A stretch of DNA of 64,000 nt from Deltaproteobacteria bacterium (GTDB taxonomy: Bacteria > Desulfobacterota > DSM-4660 > Desulfatiglandales > HGW-15). Location: the NCBI GenBank assembly GCA_019310485.1, contig JAFDEF010000001.1, forward strand, positions 186,544 through 250,543, written 5' to 3'. The translations under genes were made by a program, and so were the position numbers. The notes under the pieces are model-generated. The model had not been told where the DNA came from and made no database searches. It was given only the letters and a program-made list of their open reading frames with translations. This document shows, one piece after another, positions 18,705 through 27,339 of this stretch (position 1 is the stretch's first letter; each line of letters begins with the position of its first letter).

Positions 18705-18829
18705 TTTACCGTAAACATTAGATGTCAAAGTCCAAGACATCGATGACTTAAAGGAATTGAAAAAGTTAGATTCTAAGACACCAGGATAAAGGGCAGAATA
18801 TCCCAAATCGCCAAGCTTTTCTTAGAAGA

Positions 18830-19606
18830 TCACTCTTCTTTCCACTGGGGTTTGCGTTTGTTGAGGAACGCGTCCACCCCTTCTTTTGCATCCTCTGTCA
18901 TGCAAAGTGCGGCAAAAACCTCATTTGAATAGGCAAGCGCCTTGCCGTATTCCATGTCTGACATGCCGTAGAAGGCTTCTTTCCCCATCTGGAGAGCAAG
19001 CGGGCTTTTTTCGGCAAGCTTGTTGGCCAGTGCCATGGTCTCTTCTTCAAGTTTTTCAGGGGGAACGACCCTGTTTATCAGACCCCACCTTTCAGCTTCA
19101 CGAGCATCTATCATATCGCCTGTCATGACCAGCTCAAGGCACCGCTTCCTGCCTATTGACCTTGAAAGCGGCACAGCCGGTCCCATACAAAATAGGCCCA
19201 CGTTAATCGCAGTAGCACCTATTTTGGTACCCTCTGCAGCAATCGCCAGATCGCACGCCGCGATAAGACCAGCCCCGTTTGCCACAGCATATCCATGAGC
19301 AGACGCTATGACCGGTTTTTTCATATACGCAATCACATGAACAACGCGCTCCATGAGGCTGATCCACTCCCTGTATTGCTGCTGCGTTTTGCCCGGGAAT
19401 TCCGCCAGGTCGATACCCGTGCAAAAAGCTTTACCCGCTCCCCTGATGACAGCAACCCTGACGTTTTTATCCATCTCGAGTTCAAGCAAGGCCTTGCAAA
19501 GCTCCTCGGCAAGAGAAGTATTAAAGGTATTGAACTGCTCAGGTCGATTGAGAACAATAATTCCCACGTGCTTATTGCGCTCTATCTTTACACTAGTGTA
19601 ATCCAT
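18830..19606 (-). CDS. enoyl-CoA hydratase/isomerase family protein
   Basis: 258-residue crotonase-fold protein. Oxyanion-hole segments GKAFCTGIDLAEF and HGYAVANGAGLIAACDLAIA are present. The catalytic glutamates of classical hydratases are not obvious at the usual places, so it could be an isomerase, hydrolase or a 6-oxocyclohex-type relative. ATG at 19606 chosen because GAGGAGGTGTGTG precedes it and homology starts there; a frame extending 47 residues upstream is not supported. Convergent with the liv operon. Confidence 0.85.
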   Translation of the reverse strand: MDYTSVKIERNKHVGIIVLNRPEQFNTFNTSLAEELCKALLELEMDKNVRVAVIRGAGKAFCTGIDLAEFPGKTQQQYREWISLMERVVHVIAYMKKPVIASAHGYAVANGAGLIAACDLAIAAEGTKIGATAINVGLFCMGPAVPLSRSIGRKRCLELVMTGDMIDAREAERWGLINRVVPPEKLEEETMALANKLAEKSPLALQMGKEAFYGMSDMEYGKALAYSNEVFAALCMTEDAKEGVDAFLNKRKPQWKEE

Positions 19607-19828
19607 CACACACCTCCTCGTAATTTGCCGTTTCCCCATAGATTCCCACAAACCCGTGTACTGCAAGTGAACTCTTTCCATGTTTTGCTCAGAATCCGGC
19701 GCCAGTCTACTTGAACATGGCCATATCTTCAAGGCAGAATGCGGCAAACATCAATCTGGAGATTCTTCTTTTTCAAAAAAATGTATTACCCATTGACACG
19801 AATTTTTCAATGAGAAATAGTTGCTCTC

Positions 19829-22800
19829 ATGAGATTTATTGCAGACCTTCATATACATTCCCATTTCTCCAGGGCGACTTCCAGGGACCTTATTCCCGAG
19901 CTACTGGCCTTCTGGGCGCAGAAGAAAGGAATCACTGTTATCGGAACCGGCGATTTTACCCACCCCGGGTGGGTGGCTGAACTCAGGGAAAAGCTTCTGG
20001 AAGCCGAGAATGGACTCTACCGTCTCAAACCCGAACTAGAGAAAGAAGTCAGTGAAAGTATTCCCATATCCTGCAGGGCCGCCCCCCGCTTCCTTCTCAG
20101 TGGAGAAATCAGCTGCATTTACAAACGCAAAGGAAAAACCAGAAAAGTTCACAACCTGATACTGATGCCCGATTTTGACTCTGTCCAGAGATTGAATGAA
20201 CGTCTCGAACAAGTAGGAAACATCAGGTCGGACGGGAGGCCTATCCTTGGCCTTGACTCCCGGGATTTACTCGAGATTGTGCTGGAAGCTAGTGAAAGGG
20301 CATTTTTCATCCCCGCCCATATCTGGACTCCCTGGTTCTCCGTATTCGGTTCAAAATCAGGGTTTGACTCCCTTGAGGAGTGTTTCGGGGATCTCGTCTC
20401 ACATATCCATGCCCTGGAAACCGGGCTCTCCTCGGATCCGCCCATGAACCGTACGCTTTCCAGCCTTGATGACTACCTGCTGGTTTCAAACTCTGACGCA
20501 CATTCTCCTTCAAGGCTGGGCAGAGAGGCAAATATCTTCGATACCCCTCTTGACTACGATCTTATGCTGGGGGCGATGATCACAAAGAAAGGCTTTGAAG
20601 GCACTGTAGAATTCTTTCCCCAGGAAGGGAAGTACCATTTTGACGGCCACAGAAAATGCCAGGTCAGGTTACACCCTCGCCAGACAGCAGAAAGTGGAGG
20701 AGTCTGCCCGGTTTGTGGCAAACCCCTTACCATAGGCGTTCTACACCGCACCTTTGAGCTATCAGATCGGGAGAGCCCAAAATTATCAAAACCCTTTTAC
20801 AGCCTGATCCCTCTTCCTGAAGTCCTTTCTGAAGTTCTTGGGACAGGTCCATCATCCAAAAAAGTAAGTTCTCTTTACGAAGAGCTTCTTAGTGATCTGG
20901 GGCCTGAGCTTCATATTCTTATGGATGCTCCGCTAGATAAGATACGAGAGGCAGGCGGGCCGCTTCTTTCCGAGGCGATCAGTAGAATGCGTGAGACCCG
21001 GGTCATAAAGGAAGAAGGTTATGATGGAGAATACGGAACCATCCGTCTGTTTGATCCGCAGGAAAAAAAGAGGCTCTTAGGGCAGTTCTCACTTTTTGGC
21101 ACCACGAAGGAAAAAATCCCCCAAAGGCAAGAGCCACCCTCTTTTGCAAAAAGAAAAAAGAAGAAGGGGATGACTGCGAATGAGCAGGACCTGTATCCCC
21201 GGTCGGATCCAATATTGGGAGTATTAAACGAGGCGCAACGAGCTGCTGTCCTCCACCAGGGAAGCCATGTTCTCATTGTTGCCGGCCCCGGCACGGGCAA
21301 GACCATGACTCTGTCGCATCGGATTGCTTACCAGATTATCTCTGGTGCAATCGCCCCGCAAAAGGTTCTGGCCCTTACCTTTACAAATAAAGCAGCAAGA
21401 GAAATGACCGAAAGGCTGGAGGCTTTACTGCCAGAGAAGACTTCCAGGGAGATATGGATCGGTACATTTCACGGTTTCTGTCTTGATGTTCTGAGAAATG
21501 CGAGTGAAAGCCTGGGCATCCCCAATGATTTTGGCCTTTGCTCTGAACCAGATAGCCTCCTCCTTATAAAGAACGTGTTAAGAGAATCTGGCAAAAGCAC
21601 GGCAAATATTCGTACGTTTTTAAGGGCGCTATCCACTTGCAAAAAAACGATGGTCCTGAGCGAAAAAAGGGCTGAGTATCCCGAGGAGCTCCTGGAGCTT
21701 GTAAGCAAATACCAGCAAAAAGTTAGGAGCCTAGGGATGCTCGACTTTGATGACCTTGAAATAGAGACCCTGAGGCTCTTCAGGGAAAGACCTGATATTT
21801 GCCTCGAGTATGCAGAGCGATTTCCAAAGATCTTTGTAGACGAGTATCAGGATACCAGCCCTTTACAGGCTGCCATCCTGAAGTCCCTTGTTTATGGCGC
21901 CTGTTCTTTCCAGGGAAAAGGTTTAGCTCCCGGCATTAAGACCAAGCCAGAAGGCTTAGGGCATCGATCCTTTGAGGCTGAATTATGTGCAATTGGAGAC
22001 CCGGACCAAGCCATTTATGGGTTCAGGGGAGCTGATGTCAAAAACTTTTACCGTTTTGCAGAGGATTTTCCAGGGGCGGAAAAAATCAGCCTCTCTGAGA
22101 ATTATCGCTCAACGCAGTGTATTCTTGATAGCGCCTGCTCGGTCCTCGGGAAAACGGGGATTCTCAAGGCCCACATGGGGAGTGGCGTTCCTGTTGGTAT
22201 TTCATCCTGTGCCACTCAATCTGAAGAAGCTGAATTTGTTGTGGAACAAATAGAAAAACTCATTGGCGGGACAACTTACTTTTCTCTGGATAGCGGCAGG
22301 GTAGCCTCTTATGAAGAGGGCCAAAATATCAGTTTTGGGGACATAGCGGTTCTTTTTCGCTTAAATGCACAGGGAGATGCCCTTGAAGAAGCCCTTTCTA
22401 GGGCTGGAATTCCTTTTGTAAGGTCAGGAGAAAAGCCATTGATAGCGCGCTATCCTGTGGATATTCTGTGGCGCTTCTTTCAGGCGTACCTGCACCCTGA
22501 AGGGGGCCATTACCTGGAAGCTTACCTCGAGCTTGTTGCAGGAAAGGGCTATGATGGCAAAAAGATCCTCAAGGAATTCAGTGCACAAGGCCCGCTGGAG
22601 GACTTAATCAACAGGGCCATATCTCTGCATAGTCTGGAGGGTCTTTCAGATGAATCAGAAGAACTGCTCCGTCGTTTTAAAAGGGTGGCTGAAGAGTTCG
22701 AAGGCGATCTTTCCTGCTTTGTAGATATGCTCTCCCTTGAAAGAGGGATCGATCATGTCGCCTTTTTCGGGGACAGGGTGGCACTGATGACGATTCATGC

Positions 22801-23101
22801 TGCAAAAGGTCTTGAGTGGCCGGCAGTGTTTATCACCGGGTGCGAAGATGGGCTTCTGCCCTGTTCCCTTTTCGGCGATTATGATGAAGCAGAAGAAAAG
22901 AGGCTCTTTTATGTGGGAATCACCCGCGCACGCACCACGGTTTTTCTTTCCCACGCTTCACGCAGAAAAATCGATGGCCGAATACTTGAAATGAATCCTT
23001 CCCCTTTTCTTTCTCTCATCCCCCACAACTTTCTCTTACCCGTAAAGCGCTCCAAATGGAAGCCCAGAAAAAAGTCCCACAGACAACTCGACCTTTTTTG
23101 A
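19829..23101 (+). CDS. fusion: endonuclease Q-like PHP domain + UvrD/PcrA-type helicase
   Basis: 1,090 residues. Residues 1-400 are a PHP-type phosphoesterase module like archaeal/bacterial endonuclease Q (DLHIHSHFSRATS, GTGDFTHPGW, SGEISCIYKRKGKTRKVHNL, and a zinc-ribbon half CPVCGK with GVLHR). EndoQ is known to nick DNA 5' of deaminated bases. Residues 450-1070 are a full SF1A helicase: GPGTGKTMTLSHR, TFTNKAAREMTERL, VDEYQDTSPLQ, GDPDQAIYGFRGAD, LSENYRST, MTIHAAKGLEWPAVF. A basic linker (KRKKKKG) joins the halves. The likely role is DNA repair combining damage incision and unwinding; this is inference from the fusion. Confidence 0.88.
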   Translation: MRFIADLHIHSHFSRATSRDLIPELLAFWAQKKGITVIGTGDFTHPGWVAELREKLLEAENGLYRLKPELEKEVSESIPISCRAAPRFLLSGEISCIYKRKGKTRKVHNLILMPDFDSVQRLNERLEQVGNIRSDGRPILGLDSRDLLEIVLEASERAFFIPAHIWTPWFSVFGSKSGFDSLEECFGDLVSHIHALETGLSSDPPMNRTLSSLDDYLLVSNSDAHSPSRLGREANIFDTPLDYDLMLGAMITKKGFEGTVEFFPQEGKYHFDGHRKCQVRLHPRQTAESGGVCPVCGKPLTIGVLHRTFELSDRESPKLSKPFYSLIPLPEVLSEVLGTGPSSKKVSSLYEELLSDLGPELHILMDAPLDKIREAGGPLLSEAISRMRETRVIKEEGYDGEYGTIRLFDPQEKKRLLGQFSLFGTTKEKIPQRQEPPSFAKRKKKKGMTANEQDLYPRSDPILGVLNEAQRAAVLHQGSHVLIVAGPGTGKTMTLSHRIAYQIISGAIAPQKVLALTFTNKAAREMTERLEALLPEKTSREIWIGTFHGFCLDVLRNASESLGIPNDFGLCSEPDSLLLIKNVLRESGKSTANIRTFLRALSTCKKTMVLSEKRAEYPEELLELVSKYQQKVRSLGMLDFDDLEIETLRLFRERPDICLEYAERFPKIFVDEYQDTSPLQAAILKSLVYGACSFQGKGLAPGIKTKPEGLGHRSFEAELCAIGDPDQAIYGFRGADVKNFYRFAEDFPGAEKISLSENYRSTQCILDSACSVLGKTGILKAHMGSGVPVGISSCATQSEEAEFVVEQIEKLIGGTTYFSLDSGRVASYEEGQNISFGDIAVLFRLNAQGDALEEALSRAGIPFVRSGEKPLIARYPVDILWRFFQAYLHPEGGHYLEAYLELVAGKGYDGKKILKEFSAQGPLEDLINRAISLHSLEGLSDESEELLRRFKRVAEEFEGDLSCFVDMLSLERGIDHVAFFGDRVALMTIHAAKGLEWPAVFITGCEDGLLPCSLFGDYDEAEEKRLFYVGITRARTTVFLSHASRRKIDGRILEMNPSPFLSLIPHNFLLPVKRSKWKPRKKSHRQLDLF

Positions 23102-23346
23102 ATGTGCCGTAATCCCACACTGACAAGTTCGCGAAGTGAGTCGCTCGGGGAAAGTTTTTCATTTCCATAATAAGGCAAGGCTATCCACTCTCTATGGAGA
23201 GCTTCCCGTTGAGTCATCGTGTCAAAGGCCTGCAAAAAGACAACGCTCCTGCTGCAGAAGCCTAACAAAAGGATGGAAGGGGTTTTCTGGTGCGACTGGC
23301 GGGAGGGCACCGTGAAGCAGGGCAGGTGAGGCCTTTTCGGGAGGTG

Positions 23347-24642
23347 TCAATGTTTGAAAGCACGCTGTCCCGTAAACACCATGGTTACAGGGGGATCGGC
23401 CTCGTTGCAGGCCTGTATTGATTCAAAATCCCTCAAGGATCCGCCCGGCTGAACTATGGCCCTGATCCCTTCCCTGATGCCGACATCCACCCCGTCTCTA
23501 AAAGGGAAAAATGCATCAGAGACCATGGTGGCCCCAATAAGTCCTCCCCTGGCTTCCTTGGTTTCCCTGTCAATTTCCTCCAGCAAACTCCGGTCTTTTT
23601 CTCCGGATGCGACCCTGTGTTCCAGCTCTTTATGAGAGAGCCCGTACCTGCTGAAGCACAGCCAGTCCGCGTACTTGGTGTAAGCCTTAAATACCGCAAT
23701 TTCAGCCACGCCGACCCTGTCCTGTTCACCAGTGCCAATGCCGACGGTAACGCCGTCTTTCACATAAATAACGGAGTTTGAGGTAATTCCCTGTTCCACG
23801 TTCCATCCAAAAAGCATGTCGGCGTATTCTTCCTCAGTGGGCTTCCTTGCAATAGTATAAGTTTTTCCTTTATACTCGGCACTTGCAGGCTTGAAATCCT
23901 GCGCCGATCTGATTTTGTTGATTGGAGACTGTTGTACTATTATCCCCCCGTCAATAAGGCTCTTGAGATCCACAAAACGCGTGTCAACGTAGGAGGAAAG
24001 CTGGTCAATATGCTTGATGCGTATTATCCTCAGATTTGGCCTCTTGGAGAGGGTGGAAACCGTTCCCTCTTCGAAATCAGGAGCGGCCACGACTTCCAGG
24101 TAGTTCTCTGATATTGCCTCCGCTGTTGTTGTGTCCACCGCCCTGTTCAATGCGACGCATCCCCCGAACGCAGCGATTCTGTCCGCTCTGTTGGCTCTTT
24201 CATAAGCCTCCGAAAGGCTAGTCCCGTAAGCAACGCCACACGGGTTGTTGTGCTTGACGATCACTGCTGCCGGTTTTTCCATTAGGTATCTTAGTACATT
24301 GAGGGCATTGTCCACGTCGGTCAGATTGATCTTCCCGGGATGTTTTCCACTCTGAATCATGTCTTCTTCACTTATGGCTGAAACCAGTCCTTTACCGGGC
24401 TCTATAAAACAGCAGTCTCCCAGAACAAGGTTTCCGTTTACCAGCTCATAGAGTGCAGCTTCCTGCCCTGGGTTTTCACCGTAGCGAAGACCCTTCTCCA
24501 CCAAGGTTCCTGAATCCCCTTCAGGTATTTTCCATGTTCTTTTCTCGTAAACAAGGGTTTGATCCCCGAATGTGATGCTCATTCTGGAAGGAAAGTGATC
24601 GTCCATTAAGACCCGATATATTTTCTTTAAATCATCTGCCAT
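23347..24642 (-). CDS. AICAR transformylase domain protein (stand-alone PurH C-terminal domain)
   Basis: 431 residues matching only the formyltransferase half of bifunctional PurH, which adds the formyl group to AICAR in purine synthesis. The hallmarks are RYGENPGQEAALY, VIVKHNNPCGVAYG (Lys-His catalytic pair) and RADRIAAFGGCVALN. The MGS-like IMP cyclohydrolase domain (about 200 N-terminal residues in PurH) is absent, so IMP cyclisation must be encoded elsewhere. About 100 bp downstream of folE2 on the same strand. Confidence 0.88.
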   Translation of the reverse strand: MADDLKKIYRVLMDDHFPSRMSITFGDQTLVYEKRTWKIPEGDSGTLVEKGLRYGENPGQEAALYELVNGNLVLGDCCFIEPGKGLVSAISEEDMIQSGKHPGKINLTDVDNALNVLRYLMEKPAAVIVKHNNPCGVAYGTSLSEAYERANRADRIAAFGGCVALNRAVDTTTAEAISENYLEVVAAPDFEEGTVSTLSKRPNLRIIRIKHIDQLSSYVDTRFVDLKSLIDGGIIVQQSPINKIRSAQDFKPASAEYKGKTYTIARKPTEEEYADMLFGWNVEQGITSNSVIYVKDGVTVGIGTGEQDRVGVAEIAVFKAYTKYADWLCFSRYGLSHKELEHRVASGEKDRSLLEEIDRETKEARGGLIGATMVSDAFFPFRDGVDVGIREGIRAIVQPGGSLRDFESIQACNEADPPVTMVFTGQRAFKH

Positions 24643-24702
24643 TGCATCCCCCTAAGTTAGTACCAGCTACTACTCGTTGATTATTCTAAAATACCCGCAA
24701 AC

Positions 24703-24741
24703 AAAAAAGGGTCTCCAGGCCCCGGCGCAGCACCCTGGGGT
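24703..24741 (-). terminator. probable terminator between folE2 and the AICAR transformylase gene
   Basis: Reading leftward just after the folE2 stop, GC-rich complementary blocks CCAGG/CCTGG and CCCC/GGGG enclose a loop and are followed by T6 (the a-run at 24703-24708 on the + strand). The stem is imperfect. Confidence 0.45.
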
Positions 24742-25515
24742 CTAACTGTTTTTGTGTTTTTCAATATAGGCATAGGCATTGTGGTTATGGATCGATTCGA
24801 AATTCTCCGCTTCAACAGAAAACCATGTAATATTGCGGTCCTTGTTAAGCTTCATCGCTATGTCTCTTACAATATCTTCTACGAACATGGGATTGTTATA
24901 CGCTCTCTCGGTAACATATTTTTCATCTTCTCTTTTAAGAACAGAGTAAACATCGCTCGACGCTGAGGCTTCTACAAGCTTGATGATATCCTCTATCCAC
25001 ACGAATTTCTTGAACCTGAGCTGTACCCTCACTTCCCCTCTCTGGTTGTGCGCCCCAAAGTCACTAATTTCCTTGGAACACGGGCACAATGTGGAGACCG
25101 GCACCTGGATAGCAACCACAAGGTCAGTCCTTTCGTTGAGGGAACCCCTGAAAGTGCACTTATACTCCATAAGGCCCTGGCTGCCGCTCACCGGCGCGGT
25201 CTTGTTTATGAAATAGGGAAATGTGATTTCCATATGGGCGCTTTGCGCGTTCAATCTCAGCTTCATTTCCTCCAGTATTTCCGAGAAATTTTGAAGTGAC
25301 ACCCTGTGGCTGTGCTCATTTAGGATTTCCACAAACCGGCTCATGTGAGTGCCTTTGTAGTAGCGGGGGAGATTAACATACATATTGATCTTTGCCACGG
25401 TCTGCTGTTCTCCCAGGTCCTTGTCAAGAACTGTAATAGGATAACGGATGCCTTTTACTCCAACCTGGTCAATATCTATGTTTCTGTAATCTTTATGGCT
25501 TTGTATGTCTTCCAT
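24742..25515 (-). CDS. folE2: GTP cyclohydrolase IB
   Basis: 257-residue FolE2 (GCYH-IB), which converts GTP to 7,8-dihydroneopterin triphosphate for folate or queuosine synthesis without strict zinc dependence. Signature STLCPCSKEISDFGAHNQR carries the active-site Cys and His; MSRFVEILNEH and NPMFVEDIVRD also match. The ATG at 25515 is taken as start because the longer frame to 25647 runs into the interspersed repeat. The Shine-Dalgarno is weak. Confidence 0.93.
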   Translation of the reverse strand: MEDIQSHKDYRNIDIDQVGVKGIRYPITVLDKDLGEQQTVAKINMYVNLPRYYKGTHMSRFVEILNEHSHRVSLQNFSEILEEMKLRLNAQSAHMEITFPYFINKTAPVSGSQGLMEYKCTFRGSLNERTDLVVAIQVPVSTLCPCSKEISDFGAHNQRGEVRVQLRFKKFVWIEDIIKLVEASASSDVYSVLKREDEKYVTERAYNNPMFVEDIVRDIAMKLNKDRNITWFSVEAENFESIHNHNAYAYIEKHKNS

Positions 25516-25610
25516 GATTTTGGCTGCACTCCGTGCTCTATTTTGGAGGCCATTGTTGAATATCTTGAAAATCCTGTCAACCCTGGGGGCCGGGGACTGG
25601 TTTTTTTCAA

Positions 25611-25717
25611 TCCGCCAGAGGCGGATTAATCCGCCTCTGGCGGACAAGGGTTTGATTCCCCGCCCCTTGGGGCGGTTAAGATGGTTTCCGATTGATACCC
25701 CGCTGCTTGCGGCGGGG
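25611..25717. repeat. GC-palindromic interspersed repeat, copy 2 (inverted relative to copy 1)
   Basis: Same unit as 13026-13132 read in the opposite direction: TCCGCCAGAGGCGGA-TTAA-TCCGCCTCTGGCGGA, then CCGCCCCTTGGGGCGG and CCCCGCTGCTTGCGGCGGGG. It lies between folE2 and tRNA-Pro. Nothing else is visible in this roughly 340-bp gap before the tRNA. Confidence 0.8.
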
Positions 25718-25856
25718 GAAGCCGTGCCCGCTGCTCACAAGCCAAGTAGAAGCTGAAAGAAGAAGTGCTCCGAAGCTATAGTATTCTGCACAAACAATTT
25801 ATGCCTTGATTTTGCGCGGGCAAAAATATAACTTTAGGTACGTGAAAATTTCTTTT

Positions 25857-25933
<77 letters not shown>

Positions 25934-25950
25934 GTTATTTCAATAAGTTA

Positions 25951-25974
25951 GGTCGTCTTTCGGGGCGGCCTTTT
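25951..25974 (+). terminator. terminator after tRNA-Pro
   Basis: GGTCGTC-TTTCG-GGGCGGCC with two G-U pairs, followed by TTTT. A typical short terminator stem 18 bp after the tRNA CCA. Confidence 0.6.
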
Positions 25975-26040
25975 GCCCTTCGAGAGGCTGTTTTATCCCC
26001 TATTTCTCCCTGCCCGGTCAGAGCTACCGCAGGCGCTCCG

Positions 26041-26045
26041 TTCAT
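26041..26045. repeat. target-site duplication, left copy (TTCAT)
   Basis: The five bases TTCAT immediately precede the left prophage end TGTTGAC and are repeated exactly after the right end (58916-58920). Mu-like transposition makes 5-bp duplications. Confidence 0.93.
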
Positions 26046-26072
26046 TGTTGACTGGCAGGTGGTATGAGAAAT
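26046..26072 (+). repeat. left terminal repeat with transposase-type site L1
   Basis: Starts TGTTGACTGG and contains GGTGGTATGAGAAAT. Aligns without gaps to the right end. Probable binding site of the MuA-like transposase. Confidence 0.85.
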
Positions 26073-26108
26073 GCGGGATGAGGCGGGATGGAGCGGGATT
26101 TTGCGGGA
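26073..26108 (+). repeat. four GCGGGA boxes at exact 10-bp spacing
   Basis: GCGGGA begins at 26073, 26083, 26093 and 26103, directly inside the left terminal repeat. Spacing close to one helical turn suggests protein binding on one DNA face. Function unknown. Confidence 0.8.
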
Positions 26109-26162
26109 AAAAGATAGTTAATTCGGGGGAATAAGGAACATTGGGAGGGACTTTTTATGGTA

Positions 26163-26224
26163 GTTTTTAATTTGAGAAATTTTGGCGGATGTGAGGGGTT
26201 TTTTGCAGCTAGTTTGAGAAAAAA
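26163..26224 (+). repeat. internal transposase-type sites L2 and L3
   Basis: L3 (26202-26224) reads TTTGCAGCTAGTTTGAGAAA, differing at two positions from the right-end copies. L2 (26163-26180) keeps only the core TTTGAGAAAT and is weaker. Both are in the same orientation as L1, as in the three left sites of Mu. Confidence 0.65.
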
Positions 26225-26764
26225 CTAGGGTGCTGCGTTAGAGGTGATCTTATGCTCATGGATATCAAAAAGTTGGGCGAAAAGGCGCTGATACCATTTG
26301 ATCTGGACGTAATGTGAGGAGTCGTATCCCAAGGCGCGAAGCAGTTCATTATGGCAGATTGAGTCAAGGACTTTAAGTGAGGGAGGTTCATCAGCTTCTA
26401 TATCCAGTCTGCGAGCTGTAAGTGCGGCTAGATCTTCATCAGAAGGGTCTTTCAATGAGACGATTGACTTTTCGAGGCTGAAGAACCTTCTTGCAAGGTC
26501 GTGGTGGAGCCTGGCGGCCTGGGCTGTCCCAATGACAAGATCTATTACAGAAAAGATTGCAACTGCTGCAGCAAAAATTAAGGTGTAGGTAGGGCCGGCT
26601 TTAGCCAATACAGAGGCCAGGGTGGCGGTACCAGCTAAAGCAGACAAGAAAACTGAAAACTTATGAAGGCGGTCAAAGAACTGCCGCCTTCTGTTATGGT
26701 ATCTAACTGATCGGCGGACACCAAAAAGCAGCTTATACAATTCTTTATCAGTATCTTTACTCAT
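26225..26764 (-). CDS. SLATT-like two-TM membrane protein (candidate exclusion/defence effector)
   Basis: 179 residues. Two adjacent hydrophobic helices (about 36-56 and 59-80: FSVFLSALAGTATLASVLA, YTLIFAAAVAIFSVIDLVIG) sit between a basic N-terminal helix (RRSVRYHNRRRQFFDRLHKF) and a helical cytosolic tail (AARLHHDLARRFFSLE). This is the layout of SLATT-family proteins, which are proposed pore-forming effectors in nucleotide-signalling defence. No partner nucleotidyltransferase is beside it. It lies at the extreme left of the prophage, a usual cargo position, so a role in lysogenic conversion or superinfection exclusion is possible. Family call from pattern only. Confidence 0.6.
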   Translation of the reverse strand: MSKDTDKELYKLLFGVRRSVRYHNRRRQFFDRLHKFSVFLSALAGTATLASVLAKAGPTYTLIFAAAVAIFSVIDLVIGTAQAARLHHDLARRFFSLEKSIVSLKDPSDEDLAALTARRLDIEADEPPSLKVLDSICHNELLRALGYDSSHYVQIKWYQRLFAQLFDIHEHKITSNAAP

Positions 26765-26773
26765 GGTGTAGCC

Positions 26774-26950
26774 TCATTTTTTAGAGGGAGGCCCATCAGG
26801 GGGAGGTTGCGTGTCAATAACCTTTTTAGGTTTCTTTTTTGCTGGCGCCGGAAGCTTTTGTACCTTGCGTTTTTCTGCATGGTGCTTAATAGCTCTTTTC
26901 CGCCCTTTACGGCCCTTCTTTTGCTTAGCTCCCTTCTTGGCTTTTATCAT
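26774..26950 (-). CDS. small highly basic protein (58 aa)
   Basis: Encodes MIKAKKGAKQKKGRKGRKRA followed by a Pro/Lys-rich tail. Roughly half the residues are Lys or Arg. GGAAAGGAG Shine-Dalgarno upstream; ends 9 bp before the SLATT-like gene, so the two are probably translated together. The charge suggests nucleic-acid or ribosome binding; no family recognised. Confidence 0.65.
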   Translation of the reverse strand: MIKAKKGAKQKKGRKGRKRAIKHHAEKRKVQKLPAPAKKKPKKVIDTQPPPDGPPSKK

Positions 26951-27049
26951 AATATATAACTCCTTTCCTCAGAAGTCAAAAAACAAGACCATGTCACACC
27001 TCTTTTATTAAGGTAGGAGCCTTCCACGCCCAAGATACGAATATCTCAG

Positions 27050-27274
27050 CTAGGAGGGGCGCCTTACAGGGACGACGGGGATACCCTCGTTATCAGCCTT
27101 ATGCGCTAGTAAGTATACATTCTTGTTTATAGTGGAGATGGACTTCTCGATATCGATTACAGTGTTTCTGATCTTTAGAACAAAAAATGGGAGTAAAAAT
27201 AGAAGCACAAGTTGAATAAGAAGGAAGAGAATTAAAAAAAGGGTTAGGAACCCCGAAATATGGAAGCCGGACAT
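27050..27274 (-). CDS. small single-pass membrane protein (74 aa)
   Basis: One long hydrophobic helix (FLTLFLILFLLIQLVLLFLL, about 9-34), then a helical region (KIRNTVIDIEKSISTINKNV) and a short polar tail. Excellent Shine-Dalgarno (AAGGAAGGAGG). Belongs to the leftward accessory block of the prophage; function unknown. Confidence 0.6.
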   Translation of the reverse strand: MSGFHISGFLTLFLILFLLIQLVLLFLLPFFVLKIRNTVIDIEKSISTINKNVYLLAHKADNEGIPVVPVRRPS

Positions 27275-27339
27275 AAATAACCTCCTTCCTTAATGAGAGA
27301 CAAGATAATATATATTAATTGATGACGAATCTAATTAGA

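Larger units (their letters stand above)
25935..26045 (-). pseudogene. 3' fragment of gene split by the prophage (left of phage)
   Basis: On the minus strand, reading on from the target duplication at 26045, an open frame runs NGAPAVALTGQGEIGDK... to a TAA at 25935-25937 beside the tRNA. It is in frame with the 5' fragment at 58916-59268 when one TTCAT copy is removed, giving one protein of 152 residues. The rejoined C-terminal half (MTDRYSHLT then a basic tail) resembles the end of a tyrosine recombinase, whose catalytic Tyr sits in such a motif. The resemblance is moderate. Confidence 0.65.

Noticed and set aside
24742..25647. FolE2 with 44 extra N-terminal residues
   Set aside because: The extension is encoded by the palindromic repeat and intergenic DNA; conservation starts at the ATG at 25515.
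26073..26108. CRISPR-like repeats
   Set aside because: Units are 10 bp with no spacers, and no cas genes occur anywhere in the window. The 18-bp repeats at 54196-54810 are coding repeats in a tail gene.
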